Positions 31,001-35,604 of a stretch of 64,000 bases of DNA are shown in pieces. A model generated the notes under the pieces. The model worked only from the letters and a program-made list of their open reading frames with translations. It was not told the origin of the DNA and did no database searches. The position numbers and the translations under genes are program-made. The stretch is from Forficula auricularia (Eukaryota > Arthropoda > Insecta > Dermaptera > Forficulidae): positions 14,062,868-14,126,867 of the forward strand of contig JALMQS010000055.1 in the NCBI GenBank assembly GCA_024734495.1. The letters are read 5' to 3'. Numbering within the stretch: the stretch's first letter is position 1; each line of letters starts with the position of its first letter.

Positions 31001-32028
31001 TTTATTTGCATCTTGCAGAGGAAAACATCATTGATTTCTCCCTTATAAATACCTATAGTTTTTTTTCATTGAATTTAAAAAATTTTTTAAACTTCTATTT
31101 GAACTTTAAATTTCCCTAAAGATTTGGGGATCTTTTTGAAAAAAAAAGTTGGGATGTTTTTCAAAAAATCACCTCAGGTTAAAACTAGGAATGTTAATTA
31201 AAAGAGAAAGAATTTAATTTTTAGGACAAATTCTAATGAATCCCCTCTGATATCGCAATTTAATAATATTTCTACTAAAATCTTAGAATTTGTCCTAAAA
31301 ATTAAATTTCCCATTACCTTTTTAATTAATAAGTTGTTGTAGGAAATAAGGACAATAATTTATGCAAATATTTTTTATTTTATGTCAACGTTTCGTCAAC
31401 TTTATTGACTTCCTCAGGACTCAAACAAATTAACTTCTTTGCATATTTGTCATTTTATAAATATTCATTCTTAGCAAACACATATAAGCCAGGCATTGAA
31501 CAGATTGAAAATATTTCCTATTTAAAAGATATTATTTGATATTGTAGCATTGAACAGATTGAAAATATTTCCTATTAAAAATATCTTTTAAATAGGAAAT
31601 ATTTTCAATCTGTTCAATGCCTGGCTTATATGTGTTTGCTAAGAATGAATATTTATAAAATGACAAATATGCAAAGAAGATCATTTGTTTGAGCCCTGAG
31701 GAAGTCAACCAAGTTGACGAAACGTTGACATAAAATAAAAAATATTTGCATAAGTTATTGTCCTTATTTCCCTACAACAACTTATTAATTTAATCGATGG
31801 ACATAAATAATCAAAATACCTTTTTAATGTTGGTTTTTCATTTTCATTTTCTTGGTCTGTTTCAATTCGTAAAGCACAAGAATCTGCTGAGCAATTGGAA
31901 TCATCTTGCGAATAGACTTCTAAATTAAACGTAAAATGATTGTCCTCTGAATTATTAAAATTCAATTTATCCGTTTCGATATTACAGACAATTTCAGTTT
32001 TCACTTTATTTAAATCTAGAGGATCCAT
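6870..32028 (-). CDS. GON4L: GON4L-family protein (GON-4-like / muscle wasted), 5' eleven exons, 3' end outside window
   Basis: Eleven exons on the minus strand join in frame through GT/AG introns into 892 residues: 32028-31820, 27215-27077, 23910-23801, 23718-23565, 21456-20704, 18846-18609, 16568-16186, 12411-12193, 8407-8283, 8193-8023, 7044-6870. The order fits GON4L/YARP: a charged N-terminus, a long Glu/Asp region, a DPEYN block followed by VDRGVKITKKELNSL, the helical block LEQQLRKHVQLIFQHY, and VLGLEQFVPF. Family knowledge: nuclear cofactors that bind YY1 and histone deacetylase complexes and act in transcription; the fly member muscle wasted is a histone-locus-body component. Exon phases agree at all ten junctions, so the gene looks intact. 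Vertebrate members exceed 2000 residues, so more than half is missing, including any C-terminal SANT-like domain. Introns reach about 5 kb and are full of TEs. Family assignment is by recalled motif resemblance, not alignment. Confidence 0.82.
7050..8020. mobile_element. GON4L intron 10 with TTAA MITE family 2 fragment
   Basis: From about 7555 to 7870 the sequence matches the family 2 MITEs at 48129 and 50139 (TTCTTTCGCGACAATCC..., TGGATCGTTTCCAAGCC). Both ends are degraded. The rest is AT-rich with no coding signal. Confidence 0.5.
8023..8193 (-). CDS. GON4L: GON4L exon 10
   Basis: Acceptor TGTTCTTTAG|CCTTCAC, donor CAACA|GTAAGT. Encodes LHQYIIKQTKRTSNLFPQEM, then INSKVFMYPLMLPCRPF and KKFWKLTFDAEQ. 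The intron to exon 9 is only 89 bp. Phases 2 and 2 fit both neighbours. Confidence 0.8.
8283..8407 (-). CDS. GON4L: GON4L exon 9
   Basis: Acceptor TCTATTTTAG|TTAAAA, donor CTGAA|GTAACT. Encodes LKLKHRASNNQIIARIINLQ and then DTLDSIDQWDAIVEKNHQRML plus two bases. It is too short to appear as a long ORF; the call rests on the matching phases of its neighbours. Confidence 0.78.
8415..8930. other. start of GON4L intron 8, AT-rich
   Basis: No gene. The block at 8810-8900 (TTTATAGGAGGTTGAATAAA) is complementary to about 9945-10000, showing that the palindrome centred near 9200 extends outward. Confidence 0.35.
8932..9457. mobile_element. foldback element, arms about 200 bp
   Basis: The arm sequence AAGCCAAGTTCGATTAATAA ... 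TAGTGAGATCTAATGTGCTG is mirrored at 9250-9457. The centre (about 9150-9245) contains GGGCCTCCACCACTTTTAGC. The ORF at 9154-9402 runs through the arm and is not a gene. Confidence 0.65.
9523..9905. repeat. three degenerate tandem repeats of about 143 bp
   Basis: Units start near 9523, 9664 and 9811, each with TTCAC-(A/T/C)rich-CATTTTA, then GATG-TGA-GA, then a TTTTTCGATT block. Divergence is high, so the array is old. Confidence 0.45.
10305..10345 (-). ncRNA. hammerhead-like motif, family B, weak stem II
   Basis: Stem I AAACC/GGTTT, CTGAAGA, GAAAC-ATC. Stem II has lost a base (AGGG against CCTCC). Confidence 0.4.
10420..10462 (+). ncRNA. hammerhead-like ribozyme, family B
   Basis: 43 nt: stem I AAACC/GGTTT, CTGAAGA plus A, stem II GGAGG/CCTCC with a short A-rich loop, GAAAC, GTC. 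Complete core. Confidence 0.6.
10750..11090 (+). mobile_element. LINE reverse-transcriptase fragment
   Basis: Frames with stops give KKGVRQGCFLSAMIFNLYTE, then LRFADNIALLRGN and EEFSYLGCKI. These are RT motifs 4 (GVRQGC-LS) and 5 (FADD-type, here FADN) and the YLG block of non-LTR retrotransposons. Frameshifted and dead. Confidence 0.65.
11205..11865. mobile_element. palindromic SINE-like element with tRNA-like module in each arm
   Basis: Two arms of about 290 bp mirror each other around 11510-11560. Each holds a tRNA-like segment (11280-11372 minus, 11694-11808 plus) with an exact or near-exact B box (GGTTCGATTCC) and an A-box-like TGAGCCAGATGG, bounded by GTCAGAGAGG/CCTCTGAC inverted repeats. 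Same family as 28372-29215 and 42110-42470. Confidence 0.65.
12193..12411 (-). CDS. GON4L: GON4L exon 8, QHVQL helical block
   Basis: Acceptor AACATTTCAG|GTGCCA, donor CTTCTG|GTATAA; 73 codons in phase 0. Encodes VPELPAEDDPLAIKD, then FLPAQILVLEQQLRKHVQLI and FQHYMQLRYQSIS. The QQLRKHVQL motif followed by an aromatic helix is the most recognisable GON4L signature in the window. The upstream intron (12412-16185) contains the plus-strand GMP synthetase exon. Confidence 0.85.
12495..13360. repeat. C-rich tract and attached dispersed repeat in GON4L intron 8
   Basis: About 12500-12830 is almost free of G on the plus strand and rich in CACCCC/CCACCC. It is followed by a copy of the 130-bp repeat (12825-12930) and by sequence such as TCAGCCGTTTTTACGTGAAT and ACATAGAGACATACAGACAG, typical of degenerate arthropod repeats. 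It ends in TATATATATAG. A related C-rich block is at 60985-61075. The ORFs here are composition artefacts. Confidence 0.55.
13480..13992. mobile_element. foldback element B, second copy, with a nested palindrome
   Basis: Ends share GAATGTAATGGAAGTCAGCC and its complement. The centre (about 13668-13826) is itself a palindrome of 70-bp arms (GCTTTCTTC...CACAGCAGTGTTTAAAAC). Hammerhead motifs: decayed, minus, 13601-13638; intact, plus, 13847-13889. Confidence 0.7.
13847..13889 (+). ncRNA. hammerhead-like ribozyme, family B
   Basis: Stem I AAACC/GGTTT, CTGAAGA plus A, stem II GGAGG/CCTCC with loop GAAGAAT, GAAAC, GTC. Same architecture as 10420-10462 with a different loop. Confidence 0.6.
14147..14290. 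mobile_element. TTAA MITE family 1, left-end fragment
   Basis: TTAA then GGTAGTTGTTCAGCCAAATG and the conserved interior up to GTTCCGGAGAT; truncated just upstream of the GMPS exon. Confidence 0.6.
14404..14619 (+). CDS. GMPS: isolated exon of GMP synthetase (glutamine-hydrolysing)
   Basis: 72 codons, phase 0-0, acceptor TTTTATTTCAG|GTTGCT and donor GATGAA|GTAAGT. Encodes VANEVLTDLNLKPEEVFLAQ, GTLRPDLIESASHLAS, IKTHHNDSALM and GKVVEPLKDFHKDE. This is the segment of the synthetase domain just after the ATP-pyrophosphatase core of GMPS, which aminates XMP to GMP in purine synthesis. There is no stop or frameshift, and both splice sites are good. Oddity: it is the only GMPS exon I can find. The expected next residues (VRILGRELGLP-like) are absent from the 49 kb downstream, and the N-terminal exons are absent upstream. 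It lies antisense inside a GON4L intron. It is either a duplicated or captured exon or one exon of a gene with very long introns. Confidence 0.85.
14640..15252. other. AT-rich intron sequence with repeat fragments
   Basis: 14985-15060 is a decayed piece of ribozyme family A (TTAGTTTCGAAGGCCTTGCC). 15128-15200 matches the foldback at 3185 (GCGCGGTCAAAA). No continuation of GMPS is found here. Confidence 0.4.
15253..15974. mobile_element. TTAA MITE family 1, full length
   Basis: Ends GGTAGTTGTTTCACC and CGAAACAACTACC, flanked on both sides by TTAA; 722 bp. Contains TATGCGCATGCGC, an NRF-1-like palindrome, at about 15661. About 205 bp of unassigned sequence follows before GON4L exon 7. Confidence 0.8.
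16186..16568 (-). CDS. GON4L: GON4L exon 7, VKITKKELN block and poly-Gln
   Basis: Acceptor TTTTTTAG|TTGAT, donor GAGGAG|GTAATT. Encodes IDFEEIRVDRGVKITKKEL and NSLFSSLYTELDLL (conserved in the family), then an eight-residue poly-Gln run, a Gln/Glu low-complexity segment with the repeat QLSVEL occurring twice, and ESHLGEEE. The Gln run is a CAA/CAG microsatellite in coding sequence. Confidence 0.83.
17036..17130. repeat. 28-bp tandem repeat, three copies
   Basis: The unit CATATTTGAGTAATATTGCA plus TAAAATTG occurs three times with few changes; similar GCATATTT words recur at 17905-18000, so both may belong to one interrupted element. Confidence 0.65.
17337..17480. repeat. GT-rich minisatellite, 22-bp unit
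   Basis: The unit TTGAAGTGTGTGTGCGTGTG plus TG repeats; TTGAAG marks occur at 17365, 17401, 17423, 17445 and 17467. Alternating purine-pyrimidine sequence of this kind can adopt Z-DNA. Confidence 0.85.
18609..18846 (-). CDS. GON4L: GON4L exon 6, DPEYN block
   Basis: Acceptor TTTAATTTCAG|GGCACG, donor GAAGATA|GTAAGT. Encodes GTISQRTRSKFSLS, then CEDEEWLDFLKEYLQPL and DDEHIDPEYNVMAEAED. The pattern of an acidic patch followed by D-P-E-Y-N is among the best-conserved stretches of GON4L/mute. It ends in phase 1 and continues in exon 7. Confidence 0.85.
18850..19770. other. GON4L intron 5, AT-rich
   Basis: No gene. At 19490-19550 it carries GGGTTTCGTTTTTACGATTG followed by TACGGAACCCT, a small inverted-ended repeat fragment. 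Confidence 0.4.
19835..19880 (-). ncRNA. hammerhead-like motif, family D
   Basis: CTGAAGA plus T, stem II GGTCA/TGACC with loop ACCAGAGG, GAAAC-T-GTT. Stem I is weak (TA/TG). Confidence 0.4.
20101..20150 (+). ncRNA. hammerhead-like motif, family D
   Basis: Same core as the mirror copy, with stem II GGTCA/TGACC around ACCAGAGA and GAAACTGTT; proximal stem I reduced to TA/TA. Confidence 0.4.
20375..20430 (-). mobile_element. fragment of a dispersed repeat shared with 36460-36505
   Basis: The minus strand reads CACTCAGCACAGGTATATGT then GGAGAGGAGCCGA, matching the tail region of the SINE-like element at 36240-36505. Confidence 0.55.
20704..21456 (-). CDS. GON4L: GON4L exon 5, Glu/Asp-rich
   Basis: Large phase 0-0 exon of 251 codons: acceptor TTTTTATAG|AGTGAA, donor GTTGAT|GTAAAT. 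Roughly residues 30-105 of the exon are almost pure Glu/Asp in imperfect repeats (EEEEHEMDGEVEEEE-type), followed by a more ordinary Ser/Thr/Lys-rich tail ending KEPVD. The GAA/GAG tract is a simple-sequence expansion, so its length probably varies between individuals. The opposite-strand Leu/Pro ORF here is a shadow of the acidic tract. The intron downstream holds two ribozyme-bearing foldbacks (19770-20560). Confidence 0.8.
21470..21825. other. unassigned GON4L intron 4 sequence
   Basis: Includes a poly-G run at 21617-21627 and GC-richer sequence at 21650-21790 (GTTGGTCCAGTAGATGGGCC) with no match elsewhere in the window. Nothing coding. Confidence 0.35.
21828..22463. mobile_element. CACCCTG-type foldback MITE, copy 1
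   Basis: Begins GGGTGATTCATCGGTCTGTC and ends with the complement GACAGACAGATGAATCACC. Inside is a second inverted pair, CAGGGTGCTCCGTTTAAGCG and its complement, around a palindromic core with AATAAAGGTAAATAACTTC. Copies at 29742-30376 and 43578-44357 have the same plan. No ORF. Confidence 0.75.
22486..22700. mobile_element. small foldback element E with hammerhead motif
   Basis: Inverted arms AAATATATTTTTCTAGGTGG and its complement flank a family E motif. The element ends with TGTTTCACCTAGAACC then GACACCAAATTC, a tail shared with 29650, 45105, 45265 and 49338. Confidence 0.6.
22558..22596 (-). ncRNA. hammerhead-like ribozyme, family E
   Basis: Minus strand: stem I CTC/GAG, CTGACGA plus T, stem II GGG/CCC (loop CTCATAA), GAAATATATATC with an AU-only stem III. 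All consensus core positions fit. Confidence 0.55.
22720..23560. other. GON4L intron 4 remainder
   Basis: A repeat with AGGAGTTATTT-like text (23050, compare 13030) and a possible hammerhead-like motif on the plus strand at 23355-23402 (ACTGATGA...GAAACGTC). No exon supported. Confidence 0.4.
23565..23718 (-). CDS. GON4L: GON4L exon 4
   Basis: Acceptor TTTTTTAG|AGAATT, donor CTAGAG|GTAAAA. Encodes ELMKLQPNLWGPVQSKK, then an acidic cluster EDSSDDDEYHP. It ends in phase 0. Confidence 0.8.
23801..23910 (-). CDS. GON4L: GON4L exon 3
   Basis: Acceptor GAATTAAAG|CATG, donor ACGAA|GTAAAT. Encodes HVITNEQVLQMVRQKM, then NQWKFPQKLTRSKT plus two bases of Lys. The next intron is only 82 bp. The RSK-K-EL junction with exon 4 resembles the linker before the acidic region in GON4L proteins. 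Confidence 0.78.
24010..24165. mobile_element. family A foldback, ribozyme core deleted
   Basis: Arms TTGAAGGAGACAATAAAAGA and complement with AATTTATAATTCCAGC, meeting directly at ATATCGTTATAAAT. The CTGATGA...GAAAC segment present at 2331 is missing. Confidence 0.6.
24333..24600. mobile_element. hAT-like MITE with CAGCTATTCTCAACC end
   Basis: Left end GCAGCTATTCTCAACCGCTA, sub-terminal CACCAGTGGTCCGCGG, right end GGCCAAAAAAGGTTGAG. This matches the general form of hAT MITEs (CAG-TTCTCAACC...GGTTGAGAA). The right end abuts the large palindrome. Confidence 0.5.
24603..26760. mobile_element. 2.1-kb palindromic element with two nested foldbacks
   Basis: Arms of about 900 bp: the left begins GGATTTAAAATACACGTGTT, the right ends with its complement. 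Sub-palindromes TGTTGCACATATGCAACA and TGCAGATCTGCAAC lie within the arms. Nested in it: a copy of the 3185-type foldback (25640-25965) near the centre, and a 190-bp foldback (26533-26728, GTTGTATGTCGGTTGGTAAA ends) in the right arm only. Confidence 0.7.
26880..27015 (-). mobile_element. LINE 3' end with A-tail
   Basis: The minus strand reads CTCCACCCTTTCTCTTGATC, then GTAATGCAGGGATC, ATTCATGG and GATTGCATT followed by A. Same 3' end as the plus-strand copies at 52430-52580 and 54890-54990. Confidence 0.7.
27077..27215 (-). CDS. GON4L: GON4L exon 2
   Basis: Acceptor CTTAAAG, donor TTTAAAG|GTATAAG. Encodes KRECSSSNDEEMPEILNK and then an amphipathic Glu/Lys helix ending NLTVANVKNILK. The split Arg codon with exon 1 is restored on splicing. 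The upstream intron of about 4.6 kb contains the tRNA-like palindrome, a foldback and a hAT MITE. Confidence 0.75.
27498..28025. mobile_element. hAT-type MITE with perfect 8-bp target duplication
   Basis: 528 bp. TIR TAGGGCTCGGATTT / AAATCCGAGCCCTA; target duplication GTTATTAT at 27490-27497 and 28026-28033. The interior is rich in TGCCT/GCCTA words. No ORF. Confidence 0.85.
28372..29215. mobile_element. palindromic SINE-like element with tRNA-like modules
   Basis: Left arm 28372-28715, partial second direct copy at 28730-28845, right arm 28850-29215 as mirror image. Each arm has a tRNA-like segment with A-box-like TGGCTAACGGCC and B box GGTTCGATTCC (GGTTCAATTCC in the right arm), bounded by ATATCAGAGAGGTTCG and GTCAGAGAGA. 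The tail CAAAGATTTAAGTATC...GATGGAAATTATTTC is shared with 42380-42450. Confidence 0.7.
29390..29690. mobile_element. foldback element E, copy with intact hammerhead motif
   Basis: Arms CTAGGTCACTTGTTTCACAT and a near-complement flank a ribozyme motif; the shared tail GATGTTTCACCTTGCACC-AACACC follows. Confidence 0.6.
29493..29535 (+). ncRNA. hammerhead-like ribozyme, family E
   Basis: Stem I TTTC/GAAA, CTGAAGA plus T, stem II GAGC/GCTC (loop TTACA), GAAA, an AU stem III, UH site ATT. Stem I differs from the 22558 copy but is still complementary. Confidence 0.55.
29742..30376. mobile_element. CACCCTG-type foldback MITE, copy 2
   Basis: Starts CAGGGTGATTCATCGGTCTG; ends AATCACCCTGTATAG, with the terminal complement partly lost. 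Same nested inverted pair (CAGGGTGCTCCG) as copy 1; the central loop is different. Confidence 0.7.
30377..30650. repeat. repeat with ACCGAGCGATGCNCGGT hairpin, interrupted
   Basis: GAAGCACCGAGCGATGCACG followed by CTTCAGTTAAAAGC, then an inserted palindrome (GAGATTGTCTTCTGCTTGAA and complement) at 30440-30505, then sequence shared with 60900-60960. A second copy begins at 60830. Confidence 0.5.
30860..31350. mobile_element. repeat fragments in GON4L intron 1
   Basis: A decayed family A ribozyme fragment (GACTATAGTTTCGAAGAC, 30867). A foldback at 31185-31325 (AAAGAGAAAGAATTTAATTT arms) belongs to the tRNA-like family of 42110. Confidence 0.5.
31384..31420 (-). ncRNA. hammerhead-like ribozyme, family C
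   Basis: Minus strand, 37 nt: stem I GTC/GAC, CTGAGGA plus A, stem II GTCAA/TTGAC (loop TAAAG), GAAAC-GTT. Compact and complete. Confidence 0.6.
31693..31729 (+). ncRNA. hammerhead-like ribozyme, family C
   Basis: Mirror copy with loop CCAAG; stem I has one mismatch (GCC/GAC). Confidence 0.5.
31820..32028 (-). CDS. GON4L: GON4L exon 1 (start codon)
   Basis: Starts ATG GAT CCT and encodes MDPLDLNKVKTEIV, then an acidic, Asn/Ser-rich stretch ending NEKPTLK plus two bases. Donor AAAAAG|GTATTTTG. The phase is 2 and fits exon 2. A possible acceptor (AAATATAG) about 10 bp upstream of the ATG suggests a 5' UTR intron. No earlier in-frame ATG is convincing. Confidence 0.75.
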
Positions 32029-32029
32029 A

Positions 32030-32450
32030 TTGTTTTCTATATTTTAATAAAAAATAGAAATTATTATATTATAAGAAAATATTAAATGTATATTAGAGGA
32101 AAAAATATTTTAAGAATAGAATAATTTATTATATTAAATAATAGGAATAGTGAAGAAAATAGAAAAAAATAAAATGATAGGTTACCATAATAAGCATAAA
32201 TATAATATTAAATAAAATTATTATAATAATAATTTATTGAAAAAAAAGTTATTTGTTTATAAAAACATATTCATTATATTTTGATCGATGAAATTCGAAA
32301 TTATTTATAAAAGAAAAAACATAACAGGATTATAAACGTCAAATGGAATTGTTTAAATTGAGGGAAATTGAAGGTTTGTCTAAATTGAAAGATTTTATTG
32401 GCATGCGCAGAAGGAAATTCTCAGAGCCACAGCCGGCTGGCAGAGAGGGC
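32030..32450 (-). promoter_or_regulatory. probable GON4L 5' UTR and promoter region
   Basis: AT-rich sequence upstream of the GON4L ATG gives way at about 32390-32450 to a more GC-rich stretch containing GCATGCGCAG at 32401-32410, which resembles an NRF-1-type site (TGCGCATGC core). No TATA box is evident at a defined distance. Transcription start not determinable; position inferred only from composition and gene orientation. Confidence 0.3.
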
Positions 32451-32459
32451 TTTTTAAAC

Positions 32460-32960
32460 TTCGAAAAAGCGCTTATACGAGCGGAACTTTCAAAAATTTG
32501 AAATCACAATTGAATCTAGACACTCGGTAGTGTGTCAGCCAAGTTCGGAAAAAAACGGGCGATGCACAGAGCATGTGTATATTTACACGAACCACAGCTA
32601 CTTTCGACCCCCCCATAACTCAAAAACTATTAGACCTAGACACTTGAAATTTTGCATCTCTAATAAAAGGCCCAATGGAACAGCTAGAATCCAAAATTGC
32701 ATGAATAAAACAATTTATTTTTAGGAATTCTTTATAGCTGTAATTGTATTAATTTATGAAGTGGTTAAAATAAGAGACGTGTAGCTTTTATTTATTTATT
32801 TTTACATGCTTTATATATTTTTTTCGCGGATGTGGGGAATCTTTTAAAGACACCGCAGTATAGTGTGGGATTCTTACCCACTAAACCTACCCACCCTCTC
32901 TTCAGCCTCATCTTCCCACGGGACCGCCTTCCGACATTACTTCGTGGGAAGAGGCCCAGC
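32460..32960. other. intergenic repeat-like sequence upstream of GON4L
   Basis: Contains text such as AACTCAAAAACTATTAGACC and CTTGAAATTTTGCATC that resembles degenerate arthropod repeat sequence. The 64-codon ORF at 32530 has no coding signature. Confidence 0.4.
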
Positions 32961-33690
32961 TTATTCAAAGCTCTTCAACACTGATCCGCCGCAGTTGACC
33001 AATTATGACAGCTGAAGTTTCCCACATTGCGGCCCAGGCCAGCTCTCCCGTGAGCATATGTTGGATGATGCTCTCCGGAGTTGCGCACCCGCCTAGCCCC
33101 ACCCATAAAGTTTCTCGAGCTGTCCGGAAACGTGGACATAAAAAGAAAACGTGCTCGACGTCTTCAGTCACGTTTAATATGATCTTGAATTTAAATAAAT
33201 AAGCCCTAAAGTATTCGTGACCTGTTAAAAACTGGGTGAGATGGAAGTTTACGTCACCCCCTCTTCTAACCAAACAGTCTTTAATTTTACCGGGATCAGG
33301 CGGTGTGTGTCCCGTCCCTTTTCCGACTCGTCCCAACGCTTTTGCTATTCCAACAGTGATTCACTTCTAGCAACTACTTTATCAGAGTAGCTGCCCTCCC
33401 ATATTCTTCGACGCTCTTCTGCCATTATGACAATGGGCAACATACCCGCCACAACACAGGCAGAGACAGTGCGAGAGCCACTGATTACCCTAAGGGCCCC
33501 TAAGCGATATACTGAGCCCATCTTTCTAGCCCATACGGGCGATGCATATATGTTAGCTTAATGGACTTGGGTACGCTGGCGAGTAGAATTCTTCTACCAG
33601 CCCTCGCGCTTCCCACATTTGGCATTTAACGAGAGAGTGCTGCACTAGACTAGCCTTGGCCGCCAGCTTATTTAATATGTTCTCCAAAAA
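32950..33690 (-). mobile_element. LINE ORF2 C-terminal remnant
   Basis: The minus-strand ORF (33336-32965) reads RRGGDVNFHLTQFLTGHEYF and EDVEHVFFLCPRF, the C-terminal zinc-knuckle-like region after the RNase H/RT of R1/I-group LINEs (usually GDVNYHLTQ..TGHG.F, AEHV.F.CPRF). Frameshifts occur upstream. GC-richer than its surroundings, so a relatively recent insert. Confidence 0.65.
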
Positions 33691-33959
33691 GATAAAAGTC
33701 TAGGAAATGAAAGAATGCTCAAATTTGTTTTAAAATACTCTTAAATATTTAGGCAATTAGATAATTAAAAATATATACTTGGCTTTTTAACACGTTTAAT
33801 TACAATATAAAATAAAGAACTATATCGGCCCATCTAAAAAAAACTACACTGCTTTTAAATAGGTAATCCGTGGGGAAGTTAAAATGTAGTTGTTTTTTTT
33901 ATATCTTTTACAAACTTATAAACTTTATACATACTGCATAAAAACAACTTAAAGATATA

Positions 33960-34500
33960 CTAATAAGTTTTAAATGTAATAATGAGGATAACATCTGTGG
34001 AGCCTCCAAGCATTCCCTTAATACCTTCCAACAAGTTAGTTAGCTTAGTAAACAGGAAGTTGCTATTGAAGACATATGTATGGAGCATAGCCATGTACGG
34101 GTGTGAAACCTGGACAATTGGAAAAGCGGAGAGAAAGAGATTGGAGGCTTTCGAAATGTGGTGCTACAGAAGAATGATGAATATCAAATGGATGGATAAA
34201 ATTACAAATGAAGAAGTTCTTGGAAGAATCGGAGAAAGAAGAACCTTGTGGAAGAGTCTGAAGAAGAGAAGAGGTCAGATGATGGGGCACACACTGAGAC
34301 ATGGGGGACTGCTTAGGGATATCTTAGAAGGGGAGGTGGGAAAGAAAAGGGGAAGGGGAAGACCCAGATTAGAATATTTCAACCAAATAATTGGGGATAT
34401 GGGATGCCAGACATTTAGAGAGGTCATACAGCTGGCGGGGGACAGAGTCGAGTGGAGACGGATTGTTGCATCAAACCAGTCTTAGGACTGTATACTCAAT
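33960..34500 (+). mobile_element. LINE ORF2 C-terminal fragment (167 codons open)
   Basis: From 33982 the frame gives NRKLLLKTYVWSIAMYGCET, WTIGKAERKRLEAFEMWCYR, KITNEEVLGRIGERRTL and GRGRPRLEYFNQIIGD. This is the region after the RT domain in a widespread arthropod non-LTR clade. Intact over 150 residues, truncated at the 5' side. Confidence 0.75.
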
Positions 34501-34811
34501 GATGATGAAGTTAGAAATTTTTTAATCCGGCCAAGTGGTTTAAAAAATTTGAAACTCGGTAGACTTTATCCTCATAATAGTAGCTATCCTTCAGAATTTT
34601 TAGAGATTTTTAGCTATTATAATTTTGGAGTTACAGCTAGATAAAATACTGCTATATCTTAGCGTTAGTAACTGGTCTGATTAATATAATCTAACCTCGT
34701 GGTCAAAGGAAATCTTCTATATTCCATACCGCCAAACAATTAGTTTTATTTTAGGTTAAAAATAAAATGAGAGAGTCTTCTGTTTTTTAAATAAAATAAT
34801 TTTTAATTATT

Positions 34812-34857
34812 TCTAGAGACTATAGTTTCGAAGGCATTGCCTTCATCATCAGTCTAT
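34812..34857 (-). ncRNA. hammerhead-like ribozyme, family A variant
   Basis: Stem I TAGA/TCTA, CTGATGA plus T, stem II GAAGGC/GCCTTC (loop AAT), GAAAC-TATA-GTC. Better stem I than the other family A copies. Confidence 0.55.
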
Positions 34858-35483
34858 CACAAATATTTCAAATTAGTTACAAATTAAGATTTATACATTG
34901 AAAATTTTGAAAAATATATAATGTCTTTTTCTTCATGTTTCCTCTTGGGAGATTAGAATATAACTGGAGCAATATCTGGGTTACTCTTTTGTTTAGGCAT
35001 TTTCTAAAGAGTTTTACCTGAATGAATGGAATGTTTTTAAAAAGGGTCATTGATAATTTCTAGTTTTTCATTTAAAGATTCAATTGGGCTTTTTCCAAGG
35101 ATTTTATAAATTTCAATGGATTCTTTTAAAGAAAGAATTAAGAGTCATTGACTTCTTTGATCAATTTAATTTTGGATTGATCAAAGAAGTCAATGACCCC
35201 TTAATTCTTTCTTTGGAGGAATCCATTGAAATTTTAAAATCCTTGGAAAAAGGCCCAATTGAATCTTTAAATGAAAAACTAGAAATTATCAATGACCCTT
35301 TTTTAGAAACATTCCATTCATTCAGGTAAAACTCTTTAGAAAATGCCTAAACAAAAGAGTAACCAGATATTGCTCCAGTTATATTCTAATCTCCCAAGAG
35401 GAAACATGAAGAAAAAGACATTATATATTTTTCAAAATTTTCAATGTATAAATCTTAATTTGTAACTAATTTGAAATATTTGT

Positions 35484-35530
35484 GATAGACTGATGATGAA
35501 GGCAATGCCTTCGAAAACTATAGTCTCTAG
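35484..35530 (+). ncRNA. hammerhead-like motif, family A variant, one inserted A
   Basis: Mirror of 34812-34857, but GAAAAC replaces GAAAC, which should impair activity. Confidence 0.45.
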
Positions 35531-35604
35531 AAATAATTAAAAATTATTTTATTTAAAAAACAGAAGACTCTCTCATTTTATTTTATTTTTAACTTAAAAT
35601 AAAA

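Larger units (their letters stand above)
31330..31795. mobile_element. foldback element C with paired hammerhead motifs
   Basis: Ends AAGTTGTTGTAGGAAATAAG (31331) and CCTACAACAACTTATTAA (31773), arms about 180 bp. Contains a minus motif at 31384-31420 and a plus motif at 31693-31729. Ends 25 bp from GON4L exon 1. A second copy is at 47345-47700. Confidence 0.75.
34740..35603. mobile_element. 860-bp foldback, family A, paired hammerhead motifs
   Basis: The arms start AAATAAAATGAGAGAGTCTT and mirror exactly at 35565-35603. Inverted symmetry continues to the centre at about 35170 (TCAATTTAATTTTGGATTGA), so nearly the whole element is self-complementary. The ORF at 35084-35329 is a product of the palindrome. 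Confidence 0.75.

Noticed and set aside
35084..35329. 81-codon ORF reading FFQGFYKFQWIL...
   Set aside because: Lies across the centre of a foldback; its two halves are complementary DNA.
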